Below are positions 26,545 to 33,990 of a DNA stretch of 64,000 nucleotides, one piece after another; position 1 is the stretch's first letter, and every line of letters begins with the position of its first letter. The notes beneath the pieces are model-generated. The model saw nothing but the letters and a program-made list of their open reading frames with translations, did not search any database and was not told the origin of the DNA. Location of the stretch: contig NZ_PYWL01000004.1 of assembly GCF_003049525.1 (NCBI RefSeq), positions 306,778 through 370,777 on the forward strand, given 5' to 3'. Source of the DNA: Lysinibacillus fusiformis (GTDB lineage: Bacteria > Bacillota > Bacilli > Bacillales_A > Planococcaceae). A program made the position numbers and the translations under genes.

Positions 26545-26582
26545 AGCTATCTCCTCATCTAAAAAAAGTCATTGTTCTTTTT

Positions 26583-26598
26583 GATGTAAAATAACATC
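26583..26598. promoter_or_regulatory. Palindrome upstream of cntM
   Basis: GATGT, six bases, ACATC: short arms 39 bases upstream of the cntM start codon. It does not match the Fur, Zur or MntR consensus I know. It may be a regulator site or chance. Confidence 0.25.
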
Positions 26599-27406
26599 AC
26601 TTTGAGGAAGTATTATTTCACCATTATTCGCCATTTTTTCTGGTCTACTTTTTACATTGAATCATTAAAAAAGATGGTAGCCCTTCTCCATGACGCATAT
26701 CAACTAGAACATCTTTACTTAATCCGGCTTATTATTGGTTTATGTCATATTTACGCTAAAAAAGTTGAGCTAATAATCTTGTACAACGGCGTGTTTCCTT
26801 ACTGATTATTGTTCAATTGAGAGAATACTTCTTTATAAAAAGATCAGATACTAACATGAGGTCCTTTAACTAAAAACTATTAGACTCTTTTTCTATGTTA
26901 TGAATACAGACAGAAGAGTTATTTTTTAGATTCTCGACTAATGATATCTATATCGATCACTTCCCAACTTCTATTTTAGAGGATTAAAATTCAATATATG
27001 CCGTATTCTTTATGACTATTTCGATGTATTTTTTAATGTCACAGTATAAATTGTATTTTTATGTCATCTTTGATTTAGCTTTCATTTTGTTAGTGGTTAG
27101 AAGATTCTAGAATGGTTTTGCTACGGGATGTCAGAGGCCCACTAGGTAAATTAGATGCCATAAATGATGTTAGAAAATTGTATACCATGTGCCTTGGCTT
27201 ACATTATCGATAAAATTAAAAAGGCTATGAATGATGATCATTCATAGCCTTTTTCTTATTGAATTAATTGGCTAACGTCTTCTTTAGCTCAGCAAAGGTC
27301 AAAAACGAAATGAATTACTTTTAAAAATTTTAAGAACAAAGATGTTCCTAGACATCTTTCGTTAAGTACTTAAATAAGCATGTCTTTTAGTTCTATAGCA
27401 TTTTAT
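26599..27406. other. 800-base stretch without a recognisable gene
   Basis: Only short frames occur here, none with a good ribosome-binding site and a recognisable product. The stretch holds a perfect terminator (27217-27256) that has no gene in front of it and a second hairpin, AAAGATGT/ACATCTTT, at 27338-27359 that may serve the convergent LtrA gene. The pattern suggests a decayed or deleted gene. Confidence 0.5.
27217..27256. terminator. Perfect terminator without an obvious gene
   Basis: AAAAAGGCTATGAATGA and TCATTCATAGCCTTTTT form a 17-base perfect stem with T-runs on both strands. Neither side has a gene ending here: cntM reads away to the left and ltrA ends 150 bases to the right. Confidence 0.85.
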
Positions 27407-28498
27407 TCATGTAGTTGTTAATTTAGCGTATATGATAAAAAACAACGTCAACTCTCCCATGATGACAACGTTTGGGACTTCTACTATCAAATTAATGATA
27501 AAGAAAGTGGCTAAGATCCCAATAAATAATGTTAAATGATAAAGCGTTAAACGATCTTGTTTAAACCTATACTGATGAAAAACTATACTAGTTGTCATGA
27601 AATAAAGGCATACAGAGCCGAATATAAAATATAAATCAAATGAATAACGAACCTCATTTAGAAACAGAAGCTTGATGGAAGCGGCAATCATGCTCAAAGA
27701 CATTAATACAAAAAGATGGCCATAAATAATGGTCTGACCAGATGTTTCGATTGATTTGTCCACTTTCTTTTCTACATTTTCGAAATACTGCCACCACATC
27801 GAAACAATTAAAATAAACGAGATGATTGAAAATAAAATAGAATCCCAATCCCCTTTTTGTGGCTGTAGCACATACAAGGTGCTAACAACTGATTCTCCGA
27901 AAAGGATTAATGTCAATGAAGCAAAACGTTCTAATAAATGAGATGTATTAGTCGGAGCCTTCACCAAATATTTACGTCCCCAAAAAGGTACAAGGATATC
28001 AATCAGAATGCCTATATATAATATGCTATAGCGAATCCATGAATCAAATAAGATAGAAAAACAGGATATGATTATGCCAATCCAAAAACGTGTGCCTAAA
28101 TAGTGAGCAACGTCCTTTCTATTGCCTTCTTCATAACGGTGAACAACTAGATATTGGACCGCAGTAAGGGCTCTTAATCCAATATAGCCAATTAGAAATG
28201 GCAAATAGTATTGATCAAAGTTAACCGATAAGCTAGATGTCATAATCAGGACAAATAGCATCTGGAATATTGTAAAAATCCTTTGGTGTAAAAAATCCTG
28301 TCCAAAACGATTAATAAACAATGTTTGTCCTACCCAAGACCACCAAATAGGGATAAATATTAAAACAAACTTCAAAAAATACTCTGGGCGAATTTCACCT
28401 TTTTCAACATGAAGTAATACATTAGTGGCAGTTGAAACAGCTGCTACAAAAATCAAATCATAAAAAAGTTCTAACCATGTTATTTTCTTTTCTTCCAT
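27407..28498 (-). CDS. Low temperature requirement protein A (LtrA) family membrane protein
   Basis: A 363-residue integral membrane protein of the LtrA family with about ten hydrophobic segments. The family start WLELFYDLIFVAAV and the later LLERFASLTLILFGESVV are present. The start is set at ATG 28498, where AAGGAG lies 9 bases upstream; the frame could begin at TTG 28516. LtrA was found through cold-sensitive Listeria mutants, and its biochemical role is unknown. It stands alone. Confidence 0.87.
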   Translation of the reverse strand: MEEKKITWLELFYDLIFVAAVSTATNVLLHVEKGEIRPEYFLKFVLIFIPIWWSWVGQTLFINRFGQDFLHQRIFTIFQMLFVLIMTSSLSVNFDQYYLPFLIGYIGLRALTAVQYLVVHRYEEGNRKDVAHYLGTRFWIGIIISCFSILFDSWIRYSILYIGILIDILVPFWGRKYLVKAPTNTSHLLERFASLTLILFGESVVSTLYVLQPQKGDWDSILFSIISFILIVSMWWQYFENVEKKVDKSIETSGQTIIYGHLFVLMSLSMIAASIKLLFLNEVRYSFDLYFIFGSVCLYFMTTSIVFHQYRFKQDRLTLYHLTLFIGILATFFIINLIVEVPNVVIMGELTLFFIIYAKLTTT

Positions 28499-28598
28499 CT
28501 CATCATACTCCTTCAAATCCTATTAGCTAATCATATAATAAAATGCTTTTCTTAATAAAGAACCTGTTTAAGCTTAAATCAAAAAATTTTAGACAAAC

Positions 28599-28630
28599 AA
28601 AAAAGGAACTGGAGTCAGTTCATTTTTTGT
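28599..28630. terminator. Terminator (GAACTG/CAGTTC)
   Basis: AAAAAATGAACTG, a four-base loop and CAGTTCCTTTTTT form a strong symmetrical terminator. On the minus strand it directly ends a short hydrophobic reading frame (28620-28742). Confidence 0.8.
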
Positions 28631-28742
28631 TTGCCTTGCGAATACGATCCATCCCACTTAACAATGCTAGTATGAAAATTGGTAACATAGCAAAGCTGAG
28701 TAAAAATAGACCTATATTTACAGAAATAATGATACAGGTATC
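28620..28742 (-). pseudogene. Short hydrophobic frame lacking a start codon, probable remnant
   Basis: About 40 codons read as one hydrophobic helix (LFLLSFAMLPIFILALLSG) followed by a basic tail MDRIRKANKK, then the stop codon, which lies inside a strong terminator. This looks like the end of a real small membrane protein. However, no ATG, GTG or TTG with a ribosome-binding site exists upstream before a stop codon; only an internal ATG remains. It is probably a truncated gene. Confidence 0.3.
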
Positions 28743-28810
28743 TCAGTCTTATCATTTTAGATGAAAAATCTAAAATGCTTGTCCGTATGCCAAAACTTTA
28801 GCTATTCAAA

Positions 28811-28854
28811 TAAAAATACCTCCTTTGGATATTACATTCAAAGGAGGTATTTTT
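28811..28854 (-). terminator. Terminator of hslO
   Basis: AAAAATACCTCCTTTG and CAAAGGAGGTATTTTT form a 16-base perfect stem with an 11-base loop, 25 bases after the hslO stop codon. Confidence 0.85.
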
Positions 28855-28878
28855 ATAGTGAGTAACTTATTTTAAAGA

Positions 28879-29757
28879 TTAAACGGCTTGTTCTAGCATT
28901 GCTTCTAATTCATTTTTGTCAAATTGATACGTTTCATTACAGAAATGACATTGTGTTTCTGCTTGCCCATCTGTATCAATCATATCTTGGAGTTCTTCGC
29001 TACCTAAGCTCACTAGCACATTCGTTGAGCGATCTTTTGAGCAAGTGCATTGGAATAGGATTTCTTGTGTTTCGAGAATTTTTACATTCCCCTCTCCTAC
29101 AACCATTGTTAGGATTTCTTCTGGTGTTAGTCCATCACGTACCATTGCTGAAATCGTTGGAATACTTTCTAAACGTTTTTCAATTTCTTCAATAATTTCT
29201 GCCTCCGTGCCAGGTAATGCTTGAATAATAAAGCCCCCTGCTGCTTGGATTGTATTATCAGGGTTAACGATAACTCCTACCCCAACGGAAGAAGGAATTT
29301 GCTCAGACTGTGCTAAATAGTATGTGAAATCTTCCCCTAATTCCCCTGAAATAATAGGTACCTGTCCTACAAAGGGGTGTTGTAGACCGATATCTTTTGA
29401 AATGGTTACCATGCCATCTGTTCCCACGGCTCTTCTAACATCTAATTTCCCAATACTGTTTAGGGGGAAATGTGTTTGCGGGTTTGTTACATAGCCTCGT
29501 ACTTTACCATTTGCGTTAGCGTCAACAAGGATTGTACCTAAATCACCCCCACCATTTATACGAATGGTTAATTTGTCTTCATTTTTTAACATAGAACCAA
29601 GCATCACGCCGAAAGTCATTGAACGTCCTAACGCTGCTGATGCGGTCGGCCATGTATAGTGTCGATGTTGAGCTTCCCCTACTGTATCGACTGTTCTTGC
29701 TGCTATAACTCGAACTTGTCCGTTATATGCTAAACCTTTCACTAAATAATCCTTCAT
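28879..29757 (-). CDS. hslO: Hsp33 redox-regulated chaperonin
   Basis: A 292-residue cytoplasmic chaperone that is switched on by oxidation. The C-terminal redox switch is intact: C237-x-C239 (FQCTCSK) and C270-x2-C273 (QCHFCNE), the four zinc ligands. The N-terminal domain has the typical [12 protein letters not shown] and [11 protein letters not shown] segments. The start ATG 29757 is preceded by a weak AGAGAT. It is a single-gene unit ended by a strong terminator. Confidence 0.96.
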   Translation of the reverse strand: MKDYLVKGLAYNGQVRVIAARTVDTVGEAQHRHYTWPTASAALGRSMTFGVMLGSMLKNEDKLTIRINGGGDLGTILVDANANGKVRGYVTNPQTHFPLNSIGKLDVRRAVGTDGMVTISKDIGLQHPFVGQVPIISGELGEDFTYYLAQSEQIPSSVGVGVIVNPDNTIQAAGGFIIQALPGTEAEIIEEIEKRLESIPTISAMVRDGLTPEEILTMVVGEGNVKILETQEILFQCTCSKDRSTNVLVSLGSEELQDMIDTDGQAETQCHFCNETYQFDKNELEAMLEQAV

Positions 29758-30159
29758 TATTATCTCTCATTTCTTCAATTTTTTAATAGATGGTTGAGGG
29801 TTCCGCTTCATAAATCAGCATCTTCTGACGCCCCTAACCCAACAATTTCCCTTCGGCTTTATTATCGTGTTATACATTTAACAAAGCCCTCAGTTGCATA
29901 TCATGCGAGTACCGTTTGTGGAAATTTAGAATATTTTTGCTGTCATAATCTCTTTTATTTTCATTGGCTCCCGTTTCTGTATAATCAACCTAAGTATTGT
30001 AAAGCGCACACAGTGGAAATACACATATTAGTGCATAATTCCAATATTTCACCTATTTATATTGATGTCCAACATAAATCAACATTTTGAGAGGACAAAA
30101 GAAAACAAATAGTTCAATTTTGAACTACAAGGGGAAATAAAAGTTAGAACAGATCTGCT
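29758..30159. other. Intergenic stretch, nothing recognised
   Basis: The 400 bases between hslO and the MarR gene must hold the hslO promoter. A 98-codon frame on the + strand at 29794 has no ribosome-binding site and an implausible composition, so I do not call it. No RNA gene or repeat is visible. Confidence 0.4.
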
Positions 30160-30597
30160 CTAACTCAAATTACCTAACACTTTTTGAAGTAAAGAAAAAG
30201 AAGTAGCTTTCTCCTCTTCATTAAATCCATGAAACATTTTGTTTGTAAGATGATCAAAGATTTCTTCAAAATATTTCTGGACATCCAGTGCTTTTTTAGT
30301 TGCAACGACATACATTACTCGTTTGTCCTCACTATGCCCCTCTTTTACAAGATAACCAGTTTTGACTAAACGGATAATCATTTCAGTAATGGTTGATTTT
30401 TGTTTGAGCATTTCATCACAAATACATTTGATTTGTATGCGTCCCCCATTTTTGTACACAATGTATAACAGCATGAAATGGCTTGGGGCTAAGTCAGTAT
30501 AGCCTAGTCGCTTTAACTCTTGTTTTAATTCATCTTGTACAGCGGTAGAAATTATGGAGTTCAATAAAATTGCTTCATGTGATTGTATATTTGCCAT
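30160..30597 (-). CDS. MarR-family transcriptional regulator
   Basis: A 145-residue MarR regulator with a winged helix (GRIQIKCICDEMLKQKSTITEMI, and the wing VKEGHSEDKRVMYV with the conserved D-x-R). The start is set at ATG 30597, with AAAGGCGG 8 bases upstream; GTG 30606 is also possible. No target gene is next to it, since 30598-30964 holds only a doubtful small frame and a terminator. The ligand is unknown. Confidence 0.88.
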   Translation of the reverse strand: MANIQSHEAILLNSIISTAVQDELKQELKRLGYTDLAPSHFMLLYIVYKNGGRIQIKCICDEMLKQKSTITEMIIRLVKTGYLVKEGHSEDKRVMYVVATKKALDVQKYFEEIFDHLTNKMFHGFNEEEKATSFSLLQKVLGNLS

Positions 30598-30766
30598 TCG
30601 TATCACCGCCTTTAGAATAGTTCAATTTTGAAGTTATTTCAACTAATATACATTTTAATACGCTCCCTTTTCCTTTCACAATGATTTTCAGTAGCTATTT
30701 ATGATCAAGATTTTAGGTGATGAAACAATAAGGAGGTACATCGATGTAAGATGTTTTTAAAAGTTT

Positions 30767-30907
30767 ATGATGCAGTGTGGTGATTTCACTAAAGGAAACA
30801 ATAAGGTACAAAAAATGGACGATTTAGGTAGTGGTTTAAATAAAATTTCTGGAAAAAGCTATGAAAATCCAAGGTTTTTTGAAGGTGTGTTACCTGTCTA
30901 TTCGTAG
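30767..30907 (+). CDS. Doubtful small ORF, 46 residues
   Basis: Two ATG codons at 30767 begin a frame rich in Gly, Asn and Lys that ends PRFFEGVLPVYS. A perfect AAGGAGGT lies upstream at 30730, but it is followed by other frames (an ATG-TAA pair and a second ATG), so the original start seems to be frameshifted. No family recognised. It may be the tail of a broken gene. Confidence 0.2.
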   Translation: MMQCGDFTKGNNKVQKMDDLGSGLNKISGKSYENPRFFEGVLPVYS

Positions 30908-30913
30908 CTAATA

Positions 30914-30951
30914 AGTAAAAAAACCACCTACTATTTCAGATGTAAGTGGTT
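30914..30951 (-). terminator. Terminator of the DUF2089 unit
   Basis: AACCAC, a long loop and GTGGTT followed by TTTTTTA on the minus strand, right after the last gene (stop at 30965). Confidence 0.65.
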
Positions 30952-30964
30952 GTATTTCAATAAA

Positions 30965-31246
30965 TTATAGTTTAACTTTTACAACTGTACCGTCCTGTGC
31001 ATTGACATCAACTAGCAAGATCCCTTTATAATTCTTCAGTTCCTGGACAATGGGCTTGAGTGTTTTTTTGTCTATTGGCGGCAAGGTAAAGTCCAGTTTT
31101 TTTCTTTCAAAGTATTCTTTTGTCCATTTGTTTATATTACGCTGAAATAATGTTGAAGACAAAATGGAAATAACAATGTTTAACATCGCATATGGGATTG
31201 GGATGGTAAGTCGAACATCCTTTGTTTTCACTTTGACATGTATCAT
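30965..31246 (-). CDS. Small protein of the DUF2089 unit, unknown
   Basis: A 93-residue, basic protein; the start is set at ATG 31246, ten bases after the stop of the preceding gene, so translation is probably coupled. A longer frame (to 31318) would overlap that gene. It has one weakly hydrophobic stretch (IPYAMLNIVISILSSTLF) and a KPIVQELKNYKGILLVDV segment resembling the end of its upstream neighbour's domain (VKIVDI-type strand after a helix). No name can be given. It is the last gene of the three-gene unit. Confidence 0.55.
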   Translation of the reverse strand: MIHVKVKTKDVRLTIPIPYAMLNIVISILSSTLFQRNINKWTKEYFERKKLDFTLPPIDKKTLKPIVQELKNYKGILLVDVNAQDGTVVKVKL

Positions 31247-31256
31247 CAGTCGGTCA

Positions 31257-31646
31257 CTAGTCAATGAACACAGAAACGGAATCCCCGTTTGCCGATTTAA
31301 TATCAACGATTTGGCCATCTAATTCATTTTCGATGGCTTCCATTATAAGGCTGATATCCAGATCTTTCACATATTTTTCAGATTGTGGAATACTAGCTGC
31401 GATACTGTGTCCAGCCATTAAAACAACTTTCACTAGCTTGATGGGTAAATTAACCGTTACGTTATCATTTTCAGTTGAAACAATACGAACTTTTAATGTT
31501 TTATCTAAATATTTAGCTGGTTTATCTAAAAGCTTATTTCCCGCGTCATCTTTCTCTTGCAATACTTGAATTAGTTCAGAGCCTTTTTCTGCATCAATTT
31601 TCCCTTCCTGAACCATCGTTAACACTCGTGCAATTTCCTCTTTCAT
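31257..31646 (-). CDS. Protein with YvlB/SHOCT-like N-terminal helical motif
   Basis: A 129-residue protein. Residues 1-30 (RVLTMVQEGKIDAEKGSEL) match the short helical motif found at the N-terminus of YvlB-type and SHOCT-like proteins. The rest holds two beta-alpha segments (LKVRIVSTENDNVTVNLPIKLVK; IVDIKSANGDSVSVFID). AGGAGG precedes ATG 31646. It follows the DUF2089 regulator by 12 bases, and that regulator ends in the same motif (LLENGEITAEEAIKLL), so the two may interact through it. Confidence 0.65.
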   Translation of the reverse strand: MKEEIARVLTMVQEGKIDAEKGSELIQVLQEKDDAGNKLLDKPAKYLDKTLKVRIVSTENDNVTVNLPIKLVKVVLMAGHSIAASIPQSEKYVKDLDISLIMEAIENELDGQIVDIKSANGDSVSVFID

Positions 31647-31658
31647 GATCTATTCCTC

Positions 31659-32027
31659 CTATTCTTCTTTTAAAAGCTTAATGGCTTCTTCTGCTGTGAT
31701 TTCGCCATTTTCTAGCAGAGTAACAACATTCTTTTTATCTACTTCATTTTTCTTCTTCTTCTGCTCATATCCAAGGGATGAAATAATATCTGTTAGCTTT
31801 CCTCGAACCGTTGGGTAGGAAATTCCAAGTTCTTTTTCAACATCTTTAATATTCCCTCTACACGCTAAAAATACTTCCACAAAATGAAGCTGATCCTTTG
31901 ATAAGGATGCCAGTTTCGATAATTCAAATTCATTTTCAATCGTAGTGTGGCAGTGAGAGCACTGCAACTTGGTAATTTTTAACGTTTTACTGCAAACAGG
32001 ACAATTTGTGATTACTTGATAGGCCAT
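31659..32027 (-). CDS. DUF2089 protein (zinc ribbon plus helix-turn-helix)
   Basis: A 122-residue predicted regulator of the DUF2089 family: an N-terminal zinc ribbon with C9-x2-C12 (NCPVCSK) and C23-x2-C26 (QCSHCHT), a helix-turn-helix (about 55-80, GNIKDVEKELGISYPTVRGK), and a C-terminal YvlB/SHOCT-like helix pair (about 103-120). It heads a three-gene unit. The layout suggests an autoregulated sensor/anti-factor set, but no function has been shown for the family as far as I know. Confidence 0.8.
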   Translation of the reverse strand: MAYQVITNCPVCSKTLKITKLQCSHCHTTIENEFELSKLASLSKDQLHFVEVFLACRGNIKDVEKELGISYPTVRGKLTDIISSLGYEQKKKKNEVDKKNVVTLLENGEITAEEAIKLLKEE

Positions 32028-32575
32028 AATGAAGTTCCTTTCTTTAGGTTGATTTGATTATATACCAAAGAATTTAAAAATGAAATAACCAAAATTAATT
32101 TTTTGTACTTAAAAATTAAAAATGTTAATTAAAAGTTTAATATAATTAAGTTTTAGATATATGGCGTTTTTTGAAGATAACCAACTTGAAGTATGTAAGA
32201 CAATAAGGGGAACCAATCCCCCCTGCCGATGATTTTAATTTTATATACTGAAACAACTTCACCTCCTAAACATAACTCATTAGTTGAATGGTATCCACTT
32301 GTAGTAGGTGGTTTTAAGGAGTCTATAAATTTTTCAATATGCGAAAGGATGGTGCATTCAGAGGAACACAATTTGGAGATTTTGCACGCAAATCTATAGG
32401 AACAATGTTTTTCTCTCAGTATGGTTTGGAGTGTATCCACCTTTTGGCTACCCGTCTTATGGTAATTTTCACTAAGTAAAATAACAAGAACTATATAGTT
32501 CCAATCTCATATTGTATGGTACCCTAATAGAGGAATGTTTATGGGCTAGGTTTAATAAATAGGAGTAAAATCACA
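32028..32575. other. Intergenic stretch before the ACR3/BASS gene
   Basis: It contains the promoter regions of the DUF2089 unit (minus strand) and of the transporter gene (plus strand). A 95-codon minus-strand frame (32153-32440) starts at GTG without a ribosome-binding site and has no recognisable product, so it is not called. A small hairpin GGGGA/TCCCC lies at 32207-32221. Confidence 0.4.
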
Positions 32576-33541
32576 ATGATTTCAAGAGAAGCATTAGAAA
32601 AAAATCAGATTTCCCTGTATGTATTCGTTTTATTACTGGCAGGAGCTATAGGGTTATTTGCCCCTGATATAGGCACACGCTTGGACATTACCCTTTCTTT
32701 TGTTATTGCATTATTAATGTACAGCATGTTTTCACAAATTCCTTTCAGCTCTTTAAAAGAAGCTTTTGCTATTCGTCGTTTTTTGGGGGCATTGCTAACG
32801 GTCAACTATATAGCGGTACCAATTGTTGTATGGCTATTAACTTTGTTTTTACCAAACCACCCACCTTTATTACTTGGCGTCTATTTGGTATTACTGACAC
32901 CTTGTATTGATTATGTCATTGTTTTTACAGCACTCGGTGGTGGAAATGAAAAAGCCATGCTGATTTCAACACCTATTCTTTTCATGACCCAAATGCTATT
33001 ACTACCTTTCTATTTGTGGATATTTATTGGACATGAAGCAGCGGAAATAGTTGAAGCGGGCCCTTTCCTAGAGGCATTTTTTAAGCTCATCGTCATCCCA
33101 TTGGTCATCGCGATTATTGTTCAGCTACTTGCTAAAAAATCTATAGTCGGTCATACAATCATTCAATTTTCTGCATGGCTACCAGTTCCCTTTATGGCAT
33201 TGACATTGTTTGTTGTTGTCGCTTCACAAATCGGAAAATTATCGACATCCATTGATTTGATAGTTAAGGTCATTCCCGTTTACATGGCCTTTATGCTTAT
33301 CATGCCATTTATTTCAAAACTTATTGGCAAACAATTCAAACTTGATCCTGCATCTGGTCGAGCTTTAATATTTAGTGGTTCAACACGTAATTCGCTTGTT
33401 GTTCTACCCTTGGCCCTATCTTTGCCAGATCCAATACATACAGTAGTGGTTGCTATTATCGTTACACAAACGATTGTCGAAATTATAGGAGAAATCATTT
33501 ATATTCGTGTTGTGCCCCATCTATTTTTACACGAACAATAG
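32576..33541 (+). CDS. Arsenite/bile-acid type permease (ACR3/BASS family)
   Basis: A 321-residue membrane protein with about ten helices of the bile acid/arsenite transporter superfamily. YLVLLTPCIDYVIVFTALGGGN carries the conserved cysteine that binds arsenite in ACR3 (here PCIDY for PC..M), and STRNSLVVLPLAL corresponds to the second conserved block. AGGAG precedes the ATG by 9 bases. No arsR or arsC is nearby, so arsenite export is likely from the family but not certain; other BASS substrates remain possible. Confidence 0.8.
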   Translation: MISREALEKNQISLYVFVLLLAGAIGLFAPDIGTRLDITLSFVIALLMYSMFSQIPFSSLKEAFAIRRFLGALLTVNYIAVPIVVWLLTLFLPNHPPLLLGVYLVLLTPCIDYVIVFTALGGGNEKAMLISTPILFMTQMLLLPFYLWIFIGHEAAEIVEAGPFLEAFFKLIVIPLVIAIIVQLLAKKSIVGHTIIQFSAWLPVPFMALTLFVVVASQIGKLSTSIDLIVKVIPVYMAFMLIMPFISKLIGKQFKLDPASGRALIFSGSTRNSLVVLPLALSLPDPIHTVVVAIIVTQTIVEIIGEIIYIRVVPHLFLHEQ

Positions 33542-33547
33542 GCTGAT

Positions 33548-33576
33548 TTGTAATTCAAGAAAAAATTTGGTACGAT
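33548..33576 (+). promoter_or_regulatory. Promoter for the ABC-F leader
   Basis: TTGTAA (33548-33553) and TACGAT (33571-33576) with exactly 17 bases between. Each box has two changes from consensus. It starts a leader of about 400 bases before the ABC-F gene. Confidence 0.5.
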
Positions 33577-33604
33577 GAATATACAATTATGAGAGGACTG
33601 ATGG

Positions 33605-33640
33605 ATGAACAATGATGAACTAAACTATATTTTAAGTTGA
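33605..33640 (+). CDS. Leader peptide 1 of the ABC-F gene
   Basis: A very short frame, MNNDELNYILS then stop, with GAGAGG 8 bases before the ATG. Its last four codons lie in the left arm of a hairpin (TATATTTT at 33626-33633 with AAAATATA at 33661-33668, plus an inner TTGAA/TTCAA). The position matches leader peptides of antibiotic-inducible resistance genes, where a stalled ribosome changes the fold of the leader. Confidence 0.55.
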   Translation: MNNDELNYILS

Positions 33641-33668
33641 AATCAATTACTTCAAACTACAAAATATA

Positions 33669-33793
33669 GGATTAGTCTGTCCATTTTTATCAATCAGTTT
33701 ATACTTTTTTCGTCATTTTCCTATGGCAAAAAAGTCCTTAATCAATACCTGTAACCGACTAATCCTTCCAATGACAATTGGGGGGATTTTTTT
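33669..33793 (+). terminator. Antiterminator/terminator switch in the ABC-F leader
   Basis: The terminator is a 12-pair stem (33761-33772 with 33777-33788, two G-U pairs) followed by seven T at 33787-33793. Its left arm overlaps GACTAATCC (33757-33765), which is an exact complement of GGATTAGTC at 33669-33677. The two pairings exclude each other. The latter arm can also pair with GACTGAT (33596-33602) at the ribosome-binding site of leader peptide 1. This is a complete set of alternative structures for transcription attenuation. Confidence 0.7.
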
Positions 33794-33838
33794 ATTCTCT
33801 CATAGTTACATCAAAATTCTAAAAAAGGAGTGTGGAAA

Positions 33839-33892
33839 ATGAGCGATTTAGACACAATTGTTACACATGTAAATCTCCGTATAAGTCGTTAA
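33839..33892 (+). CDS. Leader peptide 2 of the ABC-F gene
   Basis: A 17-residue frame, MSDLDTIVTHVNLRISR, with AAAAAGGAG about 8 bases upstream. Codons 13-16 form the left arm of a 12-pair hairpin (33875-33886 with 33903-33914). The stop codon lies in its loop. The arrangement is that of translational-attenuation leaders of the Erm type. Confidence 0.55.
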   Translation: MSDLDTIVTHVNLRISR

Positions 33893-33893
33893 T

Positions 33894-33985
33894 ATCCATC
33901 CTACTTATGCGGAGACATGGATTCCAGATGGATATGCCGACTTTGTATAAAAGAAAGAAAAAAGGTTTGCTATACAAAGGAGGAG
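33894..33985 (+). promoter_or_regulatory. Alternative hairpins and occluded ribosome-binding site before the ABC-F gene
   Basis: ATCCATC (33894-33900) can pair with GATGGAT (33927-33933), competing with the hairpin at the end of leader peptide 2. CTTTGTATA (33941-33949) pairs perfectly with TATACAAAG (33971-33979), which runs into the GGAGGAG ribosome-binding site (33979-33985) of the ABC-F gene. This would hinder initiation until refolding occurs. Confidence 0.6.
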
Positions 33986-33990
33986 TTATC

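Noticed and set aside
26602..26805. 67-codon frame upstream of cntM
   Set aside because: It lacks a ribosome-binding site and resembles no known protein; it overlaps the cntM control region.
29794..30090. 98-codon frame on the + strand upstream of hslO
   Set aside because: It has no ribosome-binding site, an implausible composition rich in His, Tyr and Cys, and no recognisable domain; it covers the promoter region of hslO.
32153..32440. 95-codon frame on the minus strand
   Set aside because: It starts at GTG without a ribosome-binding site, is not recognised, and lies in a control region.
33832..33990. N-terminal extension of the ABC-F protein by 53 residues
   Set aside because: The added part is not family-like, its reading frame covers the second leader peptide and hairpins, and a strong AAAGGAGGAG precedes ATG 33991.
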